The notes below the pieces were generated by a model. It did not search any database. It was not told where the DNA came from and was given only the letters and a program-made list of their open reading frames with translations. Positions 54,244-63,014 of a stretch of 64,000 nt of DNA are shown piece after piece (within the stretch, counting starts at the first letter, position 1; each line of letters begins with the position of its first letter). Position numbers and translations under genes: made by a program. Where the stretch lies: positions 496,001 through 560,000 of the forward strand of contig NZ_CANLZZ010000001.1 of assembly GCF_947495725.1 (NCBI RefSeq), read 5' to 3'. The stretch is from an uncultured Lutibacter sp. GTDB lineage: Bacteria > Bacteroidota > Bacteroidia > Flavobacteriales > Flavobacteriaceae.

Positions 54244-54251
54244 CAAAAGTA
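54244..54251 (-). promoter_or_regulatory. -7 box (TACTTTTG) adjacent to tadA start
   Basis: Perfect TAnnTTTG on the minus strand, 4 bases from the ATG at 54239; transcription would start at or near the A of the start codon. Confidence 0.55.
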
Positions 54252-54284
54252 ATTATTTTAATATAACGAACAATTTAAATAGTG

Positions 54285-54292
54285 TAGTTTTG
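54285..54292 (+). promoter_or_regulatory. -7 box (TAGTTTTG) adjacent to dxs start
   Basis: Perfect TAnnTTTG ending 4 bases before the GTG at 54297, predicting a leaderless dxs mRNA. No TTG at standard -33 distance. Confidence 0.5.
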
Positions 54293-54296
54293 TATT

Positions 54297-56066
54297 GTGA
54301 ACAAAAATTTATTGGAAAATATTACAAACCCTATTGATTTGCGTAAGCTTTCAAAAAACCAGCTCACTCAAGTTGCAAAAGAGCTGCGTAATTTTATTAT
54401 TGATATAGTTGCTGTTAAAGAAGGCCATTTGGGTGCCAGTTTAGGTGTAATTGAGTTAACAATTGCATTACATTATGTTTTTGACACTCCTAATGATTTA
54501 CTTATTTGGGATGTAGGTCACCAGGCTTATGGCCATAAAATTTTAACTGAAAGACGGGATAAATTTCACACAAATAGACAATTTAATGGTATTTCTGGAT
54601 TTCCAAAAAGAAGTGAAAGTATTTATGATGCATTTGGAACAGGACACTCTTCTACATCAATATCAGCAGCTTTAGGAATGGCAATTGCCTCAAACATAAA
54701 AGGTGATTTTGAAAAGCATCATATTGCAGTAATTGGAGATGCCTCCATTGCAAGCGGAATGGCTTTTGAAGGTTTAAATCATGCCGGAGTTTCTAATGCT
54801 AATTTGTTAATTATTTTAAACGATAACGCCATGGGGATTGACCCAAGTGTTGGCGCATTAAAAAACTATTTTACTAATGTAAAGTTGGGAAAAAAAGTTA
54901 GAAAAAATAATATTATTGAAGCTTTAAATTTTAATTATTCTGGACCAATTGATGGACACAATATTTTGGCTGTAATTTCCGAGTTAGAAAGACTTAAAAC
55001 CATAAAAGGCCCAAAGTTTTTACACATAATTACAACAAAAGGAAAAGGGTTAAAAAAAGCTGAACAAGATCAGGTAAAATATCATGCCCCAGGAAAATTT
55101 GATAAAACAACGGGGGAAATTATTTCTACAAATAATGATTTATTACCACCAAAGTATCAGGATGTATTTGGAGAAACAATTGTTGAGTTAGCTTATAAAA
55201 ATGAAAAAATTGTTGGAATTACCCCAGCAATGCCAACTGGTTCTTCTTTAAAATTAATGATTGATAAAATTCCTACTAGAGCCTTTGATGTGGGAATTGC
55301 AGAACAACATGCAGTTACCTTATCAGCTGGAATGGCTTCTCAAGGATTAATTCCATTTTGCAACATATACTCTACTTTTTTACAACGTGCATACGATCAA
55401 ATTATTCACGATGTTGCTATACAAAATCTTCCAGTAATTTTCTGTATTGATAGAGCGGGTATTGTAGGTGAAGACGGAGCTACACATCATGGTATTTTCG
55501 ATATTTCATTCTTAAGGTGTATTCCTAATTTGGTGATTTTTGCACCTCTAAACGAAATTGAGTTAAGAAATATAATGTATACCGCTCAGTTGGGAATTAA
55601 TTTTCCTTTGGCAATTAGATATCCAAGAGGAAGAGGCACTATTACTAATTGGAAACAACCTTTTTCTCCTATTGAGATAGGACAAGGCTCCTGTATTTCT
55701 AAAGGTGAAGAAGTTGCAATATTAAGTATTGGAACAATAGGAAATAAAATAATTAAAATTCAGCCTAACTTACCTAAAAACAAATTTGCTCATTACAACA
55801 TGAGATTTGTAAAACCTCTTGATGAAAAACTACTAAATGTCATCTTTAAAAAGTACAAAACTATAATTACAATTGAGAATGGCACAATTATTGGAGGATT
55901 TGGAACTGCTATTTTAGAATTTGCAGCTAAAAATGAATATAAAAATGTAACAATAAAAACATTAGGTTTTCCCGATGATTTTATTCCTCAAGGTAGTGTA
56001 GATGAACTTTTTAACAACTTCAATTTATCTGAAGAACAACTAAAAAAAGTTTTACTGAATTTGTAA
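54297..56066 (+). CDS. dxs: 1-deoxy-D-xylulose-5-phosphate synthase
   Basis: A 589-residue thiamine-diphosphate enzyme condensing pyruvate and glyceraldehyde-3-phosphate, first step of the MEP isoprenoid pathway. Evidence: VKEGHLGASLGVIELTIALH, IWDVGHQAYGHKILTERR, the TPP-binding AVIGDASIASGMAFEGLNHA with ILNDNAMGIDPSVG, DVGIAEQHAVTLSAGMA (catalytic Glu) and FCIDRAGIVGEDGATHHG. The start is GTG; there is no in-frame ATG before the conserved region. A DUF3078 gene follows by 37 bases. Confidence 0.96.
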   Translation: MNKNLLENITNPIDLRKLSKNQLTQVAKELRNFIIDIVAVKEGHLGASLGVIELTIALHYVFDTPNDLLIWDVGHQAYGHKILTERRDKFHTNRQFNGISGFPKRSESIYDAFGTGHSSTSISAALGMAIASNIKGDFEKHHIAVIGDASIASGMAFEGLNHAGVSNANLLIILNDNAMGIDPSVGALKNYFTNVKLGKKVRKNNIIEALNFNYSGPIDGHNILAVISELERLKTIKGPKFLHIITTKGKGLKKAEQDQVKYHAPGKFDKTTGEIISTNNDLLPPKYQDVFGETIVELAYKNEKIVGITPAMPTGSSLKLMIDKIPTRAFDVGIAEQHAVTLSAGMASQGLIPFCNIYSTFLQRAYDQIIHDVAIQNLPVIFCIDRAGIVGEDGATHHGIFDISFLRCIPNLVIFAPLNEIELRNIMYTAQLGINFPLAIRYPRGRGTITNWKQPFSPIEIGQGSCISKGEEVAILSIGTIGNKIIKIQPNLPKNKFAHYNMRFVKPLDEKLLNVIFKKYKTIITIENGTIIGGFGTAILEFAAKNEYKNVTIKTLGFPDDFIPQGSVDELFNNFNLSEEQLKKVLLNL

Positions 56067-56103
56067 GCTCCCTGAGTACATATTTTACCTTTAAATTAAA
56101 ATT

Positions 56104-57060
56104 ATGAGATTAAAACTCTTTCTAGTTTTCACACTTATTTACTCAATTAATTCAAATGCATCTACTAAAGATGATCCTATTGAAGCCACACCCGACTCTA
56201 TTAGCAAGTGGAAAGAAACTAATAATTTAAAACTAATTTTTACTCAAAACTCATTTGTAAACTGGAGTTCTGGAGGAAATAATTCAATATCTGGTATAAT
56301 TAAAATCCATTCCACAAGAAATTATAAATACAAACATTTAGTATGGTCTAACGAACTTAAAAGTAGTTTTGGATTAAACAAAGAAGCTAAACGAGAATTA
56401 AGAAAAACAGAAGATCTTCTTGAATTAAACTCCTCTTTTGGATATAGAAAAAACACTAATTCAAATTGGTACAACTCAGCTAAATTTGATTTTAAAACTC
56501 AATTTGCAAACGGTTACAAATACCCTAATACTGATAAACCTATTTCAAAATTGTTTGCTCCAGCCTATATGTTTATTGGTATTGGTTCTGAATATTTTTC
56601 CAAAAAACAAAACTTAAAACTATACTTATCGCCCATAACAAATAAAACCACTTTTGTTTTTAGTCAAACATTAGCAAATGAAGGTGCATTTGGTGTTCAA
56701 CGCGCTATTTATAATGACGAAGGAGCACTAGTTAAAGAAGGTGAAAATACTAGAATGGAATTTGGAAATTTGGTTACCTGCGAATGGAAAAAAGATGTTA
56801 TGGATAATATAAAAATGGCCAATAAACTCATTTTATATTCAGATTACTTAAATAATTATGGTAATATTGATGTTAACTGGGAACTTAATTTTGATTTAAC
56901 CATTAACAAATATGTTACCGCAAATGTGGGCTCACACTTAAGGTACGATCACGACATTAAAAACAAAGAAGATATAAATAATGACGGAACTCTTGAGATT
57001 GTTGGTCCAAAAGTTCAGTTAAAACAACTACTAGGAGTTGGTTTTTCTTATAATTTTTAA
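56104..57060 (+). CDS. DUF3078 outer-membrane beta-barrel-type protein
   Basis: A 318-residue exported protein. A signal peptide (about residues 1-19, FTLIYSINSNAS) is followed by the DUF3078 pattern (SFVNWSSGGNNSISGI, LVWSNELKSSFGLNK, SAKFDFKTQFANGYKYP). Alternating strands follow and the protein ends QLLGVGFSYNF, with a terminal Phe as in outer-membrane barrels. Function unknown. It is 37 bases after dxs and on the same strand; I recall dxs-DUF3078 neighbours from other Flavobacteriaceae. Confidence 0.88.
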   Translation: MRLKLFLVFTLIYSINSNASTKDDPIEATPDSISKWKETNNLKLIFTQNSFVNWSSGGNNSISGIIKIHSTRNYKYKHLVWSNELKSSFGLNKEAKRELRKTEDLLELNSSFGYRKNTNSNWYNSAKFDFKTQFANGYKYPNTDKPISKLFAPAYMFIGIGSEYFSKKQNLKLYLSPITNKTTFVFSQTLANEGAFGVQRAIYNDEGALVKEGENTRMEFGNLVTCEWKKDVMDNIKMANKLILYSDYLNNYGNIDVNWELNFDLTINKYVTANVGSHLRYDHDIKNKEDINNDGTLEIVGPKVQLKQLLGVGFSYNF

Positions 57061-57070
57061 TTTAATTCAT

Positions 57071-58627
57071 CTATTCTAAATCAAATTTTATGCCTTGTGC
57101 TAAAGGTAAATTTGTTGTATAGTTGATTGTATTTGTTTGTCTACGCATATAAATTTTCCAAGCATCGGAACCTGACTCTCTGCCTCCACCAGTTTCTTTT
57201 TCACCACCAAAAGCACCACCAATTTCAGCTCCAGAAGTTCCTATATTTACATTTGCAATTCCACAATCGGAACCTGCATGAGATAAAAATTGTTCGGCTT
57301 CACGTAAATTATTTGTCATAATTGCCGAAGAAAGACCTTGATTAACACCATTTTGAATTTCAATCGCATTTTCAACACTTCCAGAATACTTTAATAAATA
57401 CAAAATAGGAGCAAAAGTTTCGTGCTGCACAATTTCATAATAGTTCTCAGCTTCAACAATTGCGGGCATCACATAACAACCACTTTCATAACCTTTACCA
57501 CTTAAAACGCCTCCCGAAACAATTTGGTTTCCTCCTTCTTTAACTGCTTTTTGCAATGCATTCTCATACATTTTTACAGCATCTTTATCAATTAATGGGC
57601 CTACGTGATTATTTTCATCTAAAGGATTTCCTATTCTTAATTGTTTATAAGCCTTAACTAATGCCTCTTTAACCTTATTGTACATAGATTCGTGAATAAT
57701 TAATCTCCGAGTGGATGTACATCTTTGACCCGCTGTACCAACTGCGCCAAAAACAGCTCCAATAATTGTCATTTTTAAATCTGCATCTGGTGTAACTATA
57801 ATTGCGTTGTTTCCGCCTAATTCTAATAAAGATTTCCCCAAACGCTCGCCAACGGTTTTTCCAACAATTTTACCCATTCTAGTTGATCCAGTTGCAGAGA
57901 TTAATGGAATTCTTTTATCAGTGGTCATAAATTCACCCACTTTATAATCACCATTAATTATATTTGAAATTCCTTCAGGTAAGTCATTTTCTTTTAAAAC
58001 TTGCGTAATAATATTTTGACAAGCAATACTGCATAGCGGCGCCTTTTCTGAAGCTTTCCAAATACAAACATCACCACAAACCCAAGCTAAAGCAGTGTTC
58101 CAAGCCCAAACAGCAACTGGAAAATTAAATGCTGAAATAATTCCAACTATTCCAAGAGGATGGTATTGTTCATACATTCTATGTCCTGGTCTTTCAGAAT
58201 GCATTGTTAACCCGTGTAATTGACGTGATAATCCTACTGCAAAATCACAGATATCAATCATTTCCTGAACTTCTCCCAAACCTTCTTGAAGTGATTTTCC
58301 CATTTCATATGAAACCAACTCACCTAAAGGTTGTTTTAATTCTCTTAATTTATCTCCAAACTGTCTAACTATTTCTCCTCTTTGAGGAGCAGGCTTTAAT
58401 CTCCAACTTTTAAACGCTATTTGAGCAGCATCTAACACTTTTTCATAATCATCTTTAGTAGTGCTAGAAACAGCACCTATTAACTCTCCATCAACCGGTG
58501 AAAATGATTTAATTATTTCTCCATTCCCAAATGCTATGGAACCTGTTGAAGTTCCAAAATTTATAGGTTTTACTCCTAATTGATTCAATGCCTTCTGAAT
58601 AGTACTTTTTATATTTAAGGATTTCAT
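57071..58627 (-). CDS. ALDH7-type aldehyde dehydrogenase (aminoadipate semialdehyde type)
   Basis: A 518-residue NAD-dependent aldehyde dehydrogenase closely following the ALDH7A1/antiquitin group, which oxidises alpha-aminoadipic semialdehyde in lysine degradation. Landmarks: SFNFPVAVWAWNTALAWVCGDVCIWKASEKAPL, ISATGSTRMGKIVG, LLELGGNNAIIV (catalytic-region Glu), GTAGQRCTSTRRLII (catalytic Cys) and FGGEKETGGGRESGSDAWK. Length and motif order are normal. Monocistronic with a -7 box; convergent with DUF3078 (10 bases). Confidence 0.93.
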   Translation of the reverse strand: MKSLNIKSTIQKALNQLGVKPINFGTSTGSIAFGNGEIIKSFSPVDGELIGAVSSTTKDDYEKVLDAAQIAFKSWRLKPAPQRGEIVRQFGDKLRELKQPLGELVSYEMGKSLQEGLGEVQEMIDICDFAVGLSRQLHGLTMHSERPGHRMYEQYHPLGIVGIISAFNFPVAVWAWNTALAWVCGDVCIWKASEKAPLCSIACQNIITQVLKENDLPEGISNIINGDYKVGEFMTTDKRIPLISATGSTRMGKIVGKTVGERLGKSLLELGGNNAIIVTPDADLKMTIIGAVFGAVGTAGQRCTSTRRLIIHESMYNKVKEALVKAYKQLRIGNPLDENNHVGPLIDKDAVKMYENALQKAVKEGGNQIVSGGVLSGKGYESGCYVMPAIVEAENYYEIVQHETFAPILYLLKYSGSVENAIEIQNGVNQGLSSAIMTNNLREAEQFLSHAGSDCGIANVNIGTSGAEIGGAFGGEKETGGGRESGSDAWKIYMRRQTNTINYTTNLPLAQGIKFDLE

Positions 58628-58656
58628 TTTAATTAGAATTTAAAGTGTTATACTAA

Positions 58657-58664
58657 CAAAGCTA
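58657..58664 (-). promoter_or_regulatory. -7 box (TAGCTTTG) for the aldehyde dehydrogenase gene
   Basis: Perfect TAnnTTTG on the minus strand, leader about 23 bases to the ATG at 58627. Confidence 0.5.
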
Positions 58665-58756
58665 CGAATATTAAATGGTATAAAAAGTAAAGCCATTTCA
58701 AAAAATGAAATGGCTAACTTCTTCAATATTTGGTAACCAACCAAATAATAAACCAA

Positions 58757-59971
58757 CTAAAACTTATAATTTAACCCTGTATATACACCTAAATAGTAAG
58801 GTTGTAAGCTACCAGAATTTTTTGAAAAGGTATTTGTTTGCATTTTAAACATTGGTGAAATGTTAATAAATAGATTTTTACGTATAGAATAATCTACATC
58901 AACTCCAATATTTCCACTAAAATTTATAGATCTTAAATTGTTAGATGATCCTAAACTTTGAGTAAATGAGTTTGTTTCTACAAAAACTTCATCTTTATTT
59001 AATAAAAGTGTACTAAAACCTCCAACTAAATTAACTCCAAGTTTACCATTGGTAACATTATATTTTAATTCCACTGGAATCTCTACATAGCCAAATGCCT
59101 GATTAACACTACCTCTATTTGGGTCAATTGCATTAATATCGCTTTGCTTTAAAGTAGTTAAACTTTGTGCTTTTGTTCTAATAGGATCAGTTGATAAATT
59201 TGAAAATCCCAATACTGAAACACCTGGGGTTACATATATATCATTTGTTTTATAACCTAAATTAATAAGATTTACACCTGATTGTACACTAAATTTATCA
59301 TTAAGTTTATAGGCTAGTTTTATTCCATAAGAATAGGATGAACTTCCTGAAGCTCTATTATCTTTAAATTGCTCATCAATCCCCGATCCATCGCCAAGCG
59401 AATTAATGTATATAGGCGCATATATGGTTGCTACTGTAATTCTTCCGGCACTAACTTCTTTATTTACACTTTTCCTTGCTTTTTTATCTGAAGCCGGTAA
59501 ACTTAAAGCATCTACTAAAATAGAATTGTTTTGATTATTTTTATTTGCTGAAGTCTCTTCAATCTCATTATTCTCTTTATTCTCAACATCAGAAAAGGTT
59601 AATTTAGCATTTTTTACAGATGTTTTAAACTCATTTGATTGTTGTTGAAGATTTATAACTTTCCTTTTATATGGATCTTCTTCAATAGTTACAATAGAAT
59701 CTTTATCTAAAAGAGATTTTGAAGTATTCTTTTGTTTAATAAGATTTTTTGATAATTTATTTTTTGGAATAAAATAGATGGTGCCAATACTAAAAAACAA
59801 AATAAACAAAGCAGCAATACTTGCAAATTTCACCCAAATTGGTATTCGTTTTTTTCTAGAAACTGGTTTTAAATTCTTGTCAATTGCATTCCAACATTTA
59901 TTAGGAGGAAGAATGTCTAAGTCTTTTAAATTTTCTTGAAATATTCTATCAATATTTTTGTAATCTCTCAC
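58757..59971 (-). CDS. Putative dual-membrane-spanning anti-sigma factor with OMP-like barrel
   Basis: A 404-residue protein. A short cytoplasmic N-terminus (about 1-42, with DILPPNKCWNAIDKNL, like the sigma-binding segments of Bacteroidota anti-sigma factors) is followed by one inner-membrane helix (about 43-67). A low-complexity linker (about 70-175, Asn/Lys/Ser/Glu-rich) would cross the periplasm. A C-terminal region (about 178-404) of alternating amphipathic strands ends in YYLGVYTGLNYKF, the terminal Phe usual for outer-membrane barrels. Start is GTG at 59971, 14 bases after the ECF sigma gene. The layout resembles the dual-membrane-spanning anti-sigma (Dma) proteins of Bacteroides thetaiotaomicron. 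Confidence 0.75.
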   Translation of the reverse strand: MRDYKNIDRIFQENLKDLDILPPNKCWNAIDKNLKPVSRKKRIPIWVKFASIAALFILFFSIGTIYFIPKNKLSKNLIKQKNTSKSLLDKDSIVTIEEDPYKRKVINLQQQSNEFKTSVKNAKLTFSDVENKENNEIEETSANKNNQNNSILVDALSLPASDKKARKSVNKEVSAGRITVATIYAPIYINSLGDGSGIDEQFKDNRASGSSSYSYGIKLAYKLNDKFSVQSGVNLINLGYKTNDIYVTPGVSVLGFSNLSTDPIRTKAQSLTTLKQSDINAIDPNRGSVNQAFGYVEIPVELKYNVTNGKLGVNLVGGFSTLLLNKDEVFVETNSFTQSLGSSNNLRSINFSGNIGVDVDYSIRKNLFINISPMFKMQTNTFSKNSGSLQPYYLGVYTGLNYKF

Positions 59972-59985
59972 TTTAACCTTTTATC

Positions 59986-60522
59986 TTATACAGACTGTTG
60001 ACTCTCTTGATACACCTCAATTTTTTGTTTTAAAATGCCTCTTGCTCTGGCCAAATTTGATTTTGATGTGCCTTCTGCAATTTTTAACATTTTTCCAATC
60101 TCTTTATGAGAATGACCATCTAATACATAGAGGTTAAAAACCATTCTGTACCTATCTGGTAACTCTCTAATAAGATTTAACAAAAACTCCAAAGAAATTT
60201 CATCATCGTCGATGTCAACAACTACCTCTTCAGGAATCTCTTCAGTAACAATATTTAACACAGATTTTTTTCTATATTTTAGTAAAATCGTGTTCACCAT
60301 AACGCGCTTCATCCAACCTTCAAATGAACCCTCAAACTTAAACTGTCCAATTTTATCGAAAATGGTTATAAAACCATCTTGAAAATTATCTTGAGCCTCT
60401 TGTTTATTTTTAGAGTATTTTAGACATATAGAGAATAATTTACCAGCAAAAAGCTGATAAATTTCTTTTTGTGCCTTTCGGTCATTTTTTGCACATTTTT
60501 TTATGAGCTTTTCTAAACCCAA
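59986..60522 (-). CDS. ECF-type RNA polymerase sigma factor
   Basis: A 178-residue group 4 sigma factor. Region 2 is QEAQDNFQDGFITIFDKIGQFKFEGSFEGWMKRVMVNTIL, and region 4 is LPDRYRMVFNLYVLDGHSHKEIGKMLKIAEGTSKSNLARARGIL. No region 3 or extra C-terminal sensor domain. The only usable start is a TTG at 60522, giving GLEKLIKKCAKNDRKAQ. It directly precedes the barrel-containing anti-sigma gene, which presumably sequesters it at the membrane. Promoter targets are unknown. Confidence 0.92.
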   Translation of the reverse strand: MGLEKLIKKCAKNDRKAQKEIYQLFAGKLFSICLKYSKNKQEAQDNFQDGFITIFDKIGQFKFEGSFEGWMKRVMVNTILLKYRKKSVLNIVTEEIPEEVVVDIDDDEISLEFLLNLIRELPDRYRMVFNLYVLDGHSHKEIGKMLKIAEGTSKSNLARARGILKQKIEVYQESQQSV

Positions 60523-60584
60523 ATATTAGTGTTTTAATTGTTAATAAGATACCTTAAAAGATAATAGGTTGCGTAAATTTACAT

Positions 60585-60592
60585 TACTTTTG
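60585..60592 (+). promoter_or_regulatory. -7 box (TACTTTTG) for the LuxE-like gene
   Basis: Perfect TAnnTTTG ending at 60592. It places transcription start near 60598 and so rules out GTG 60592 and makes ATG 60595 unlikely, favouring ATG 60610. Confidence 0.5.
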
Positions 60593-60609
60593 TGATGTTT
60601 CCCAATTTT

Positions 60610-61590
60610 ATGAAAAGAATTAAGCCATTTAAAATTCTAACTAAACAAGAATTTGAAAAAACTGCTCTTGAAATTTTTAAGTTTCAAGCAACTAATAATT
60701 TGGTCTATAAAAAATTTATTGAACTATTAAATATTTCTGTTTGTTCTGTAAATTCTATAAAGGAAATTCCCTTTTTACCAATTCAATTTTTTAAATCTCA
60801 TAAAGTTGTATCCACAAACAATCCTATTGAGCAACTTTTTTTAAGCAGCGGAACTACTGGAACCATACAAAGTAAACATTATGTTACTGATGTGTCTATT
60901 TATGAAAAAAGCTACAGAAACGCTTTTGAATATTTTTATGGAGATATTAAAGATTATACTGTTTTAGCGTTGTTGCCTTCCTATTTAGAGCGTGATGGTT
61001 CTTCCTTAATTTATATGGTTGACGATTTAATTAAAAAATCTAACAAACCAAAAAGCGGCTTTTACCTTAATAATTTTGATGAATTATCTAAAAATTTAAA
61101 AGAATTAGAAAAAAAAGGAGAAAAAACACTTTTAATTGGTGTTTCCTTTGCACTACTCGATTTGGTTGAAAACCATAAATTTAACCTAAAAAACACTATT
61201 ATTATGGAAACGGGCGGAATGAAAGGTAGACGAAAGGAATTAATAAGAGAAGAATTGCACCAAATTTTATGTAATGGTTTTGGAGTTAAAAATATTCATT
61301 CAGAATTTGGAATGACAGAATTACTAAGTCAAGCTTATTCTAATGGAAATGGCCTATTTAAATGCCCTCCTTGGATGAAAATTATAACACGAGATACAGA
61401 AGATCCATTAACCATTTTACCTGAAGAAAAATCAGGAGGAATTAACATTATTGACTTAGCCAACATAAATTCTTGCTCATTTATTGCAACACAAGATTTA
61501 GGAAAAATACATAAAAACGGTACATTTGAAGTTTTAGGTCGCTTTGACAATTCTGACATTAGAGGATGTAACTTACTGATTTTAAGATAA
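60610..61590 (+). CDS. LuxE/acyl-protein synthetase-like adenylating enzyme
   Basis: A 326-residue protein of the LuxE-PaaK-related group that activates carboxylic acids as acyl-adenylates. LFLSSGTTGTIQSKHYV (phosphate-binding loop), LALLPSYLERDGSSLIYM, IIMETGGMKGRRKEL, IHSEFGMTELLSQAY and FIATQDLGKIHKNGTFEVLGRFDNSDIRGC follow the family order. No luxAB or luxCD genes are near, so a bioluminescence role is not suggested; it may feed acyl groups to cell-surface or secondary metabolite synthesis. Start chosen from the promoter position. Convergent with tyrS. Confidence 0.83.
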   Translation: MKRIKPFKILTKQEFEKTALEIFKFQATNNLVYKKFIELLNISVCSVNSIKEIPFLPIQFFKSHKVVSTNNPIEQLFLSSGTTGTIQSKHYVTDVSIYEKSYRNAFEYFYGDIKDYTVLALLPSYLERDGSSLIYMVDDLIKKSNKPKSGFYLNNFDELSKNLKELEKKGEKTLLIGVSFALLDLVENHKFNLKNTIIMETGGMKGRRKELIREELHQILCNGFGVKNIHSEFGMTELLSQAYSNGNGLFKCPPWMKIITRDTEDPLTILPEEKSGGINIIDLANINSCSFIATQDLGKIHKNGTFEVLGRFDNSDIRGCNLLILR

Positions 61591-61593
61591 AAA

Positions 61594-61615
61594 AAAGACT
61601 GCTTTCGCAGTCTTT
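61594..61615 (+). terminator. Intrinsic bidirectional terminator
   Basis: Nine-bp stem AAAGACTGC/GCAGTCTTT with a TTTC loop, flanked by an A run and weaker T run, between the LuxE-like gene and tyrS. Confidence 0.85.
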
Positions 61616-61645
61616 AATTTTTAATTTAATTGTAAGTTTAATTAT

Positions 61646-62932
61646 CTAAATAACTTTTAAAAAAAAGTAACTTTTTTTACCTCGTTGTAATAATACAAAT
61701 TTATTTGCAATTAAGTCCGATAATGTAACAATAAAATCATCTTTTACCTTTTCTTTATTAACAGAAATTGAATTTTCCTTTAATGCTCTTCTTACTTCAC
61801 CATTCGATTTTAAAAAGCCATTTTCTGCAAATGCGGCAACAATATCCAATCCACTTTCTAATACAGATTTGCTAATTTCAGCCTGAGGAACACCATCAAA
61901 AACATCTAAAAAAGTTTGTTCGTCTAAGCTTTTTAAATCATTGGCTGTAGATTTCCCAAACAGTATATTTGAAGCTTTAATTGCATTTTCATAAGCATCT
62001 CGTCCGTGTGTCATTACAGTCACTTCTTCGCCTATTTTTTTCTGAAGAATTCTCATATGAGGAGCTTCCTTGTGCTCTTTAATTAATGCTTCAATAGTCT
62101 CTTTATCTAAAAATGTGAAAATTTTAATATACTTTTCGGCATCTTCATCTGAAGAATTTAACCAATATTGATAAAATTTATAAGGTGAAGTCCTATTAGC
62201 GTCTAACCAAACATTACCTCCCGCTGTTTTTCCAAATTTAGAGCCATCGGCCTTGGTAATTAACTTACATGTTAATGCATAAGCCTTTCCTTGTGCTTTT
62301 CTTCTCACCAATTCGGTTCCAGTGGTTATATTTCCCCATTGGTCAGAACCTCCCATTTGAAGCATGCAATTTTTTTCTTTATACAAATGATAAAAATCGT
62401 ATCCTTGAAATAATTGGTAAGTAAATTCAGTAAAACTCATTCCTGTTTGTGAATCTGAACCTAAACGCTTTTTTACAGAATCTTTTGCCATCATATAATT
62501 AACGGTAATATGTTTACCTACATCGCGTACAAAATCAATTAACGAAATATCTTTCATCCAATCGTAATTGTTCACTAATTCTGCGGCATTTTCTGAAGTA
62601 TTATCAAAATCTAAAAAACGAGCTAATTGTGCTTTTACACCTGCAACATTTTTATTTAAAGTTTCTTCATCTAACAAGTTACGTTCGTCTGATTTTCCTG
62701 AAGGATCACCAACCATTCCTGTGGCGCCTCCAACTAAAGCTATTGGATTATGACCAGCTTTTTGAAAATGCATTAAAATTATAATTGGCACTAAACTTCC
62801 AATATGCAAAGAATCAGCAGTTGGATCAAACCCAATATAACCAGTTGTTTTATTCTTCAATAAATACTCTTCAGTTTCAGGCATTATATCATGTAACATG
62901 CCTCTCCATTTCAATTCTTCAACAAAATTCAT
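61646..62932 (-). CDS. tyrS: Tyrosine-tRNA ligase
   Basis: A 428-residue class I synthetase charging tRNA-Tyr. The HIGH-type motif is [26 protein letters not shown] and [20 protein letters not shown] are characteristic, and the KMSKS equivalent is [13 protein letters not shown]-terminal S4 RNA-binding domain (about 360-428, [17 protein letters not shown]) is present. ATG 62932 ([15 protein letters not shown]) is chosen; the upstream frame start at 62956 lies inside the promoter box. Confidence 0.96.
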   Translation of the reverse strand: MNFVEELKWRGMLHDIMPETEEYLLKNKTTGYIGFDPTADSLHIGSLVPIIILMHFQKAGHNPIALVGGATGMVGDPSGKSDERNLLDEETLNKNVAGVKAQLARFLDFDNTSENAAELVNNYDWMKDISLIDFVRDVGKHITVNYMMAKDSVKKRLGSDSQTGMSFTEFTYQLFQGYDFYHLYKEKNCMLQMGGSDQWGNITTGTELVRRKAQGKAYALTCKLITKADGSKFGKTAGGNVWLDANRTSPYKFYQYWLNSSDEDAEKYIKIFTFLDKETIEALIKEHKEAPHMRILQKKIGEEVTVMTHGRDAYENAIKASNILFGKSTANDLKSLDEQTFLDVFDGVPQAEISKSVLESGLDIVAAFAENGFLKSNGEVRRALKENSISVNKEKVKDDFIVTLSDLIANKFVLLQRGKKSYFFLKVI

Positions 62933-62953
62933 TTTGAAATTTTTAAATTTCAG

Positions 62954-62961
62954 CAAAGATA
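62954..62961 (-). promoter_or_regulatory. -7 box (TATCTTTG) for tyrS
   Basis: Perfect TAnnTTTG on the minus strand. Transcription would start near 62948, so the longer open frame from 62956 cannot be translated, which fixes the start at 62932. Confidence 0.55.
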
Positions 62962-63014
62962 AAATTTTACTTTTTAGAATTACTTTAAATAAACATTTTT
63001 GTTACATTCGTTTT

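Noticed and set aside
60610-61590. Bioluminescence locus.
   Set aside because: Only a LuxE-like protein is present; no luciferase or fatty-acid reductase genes are nearby.
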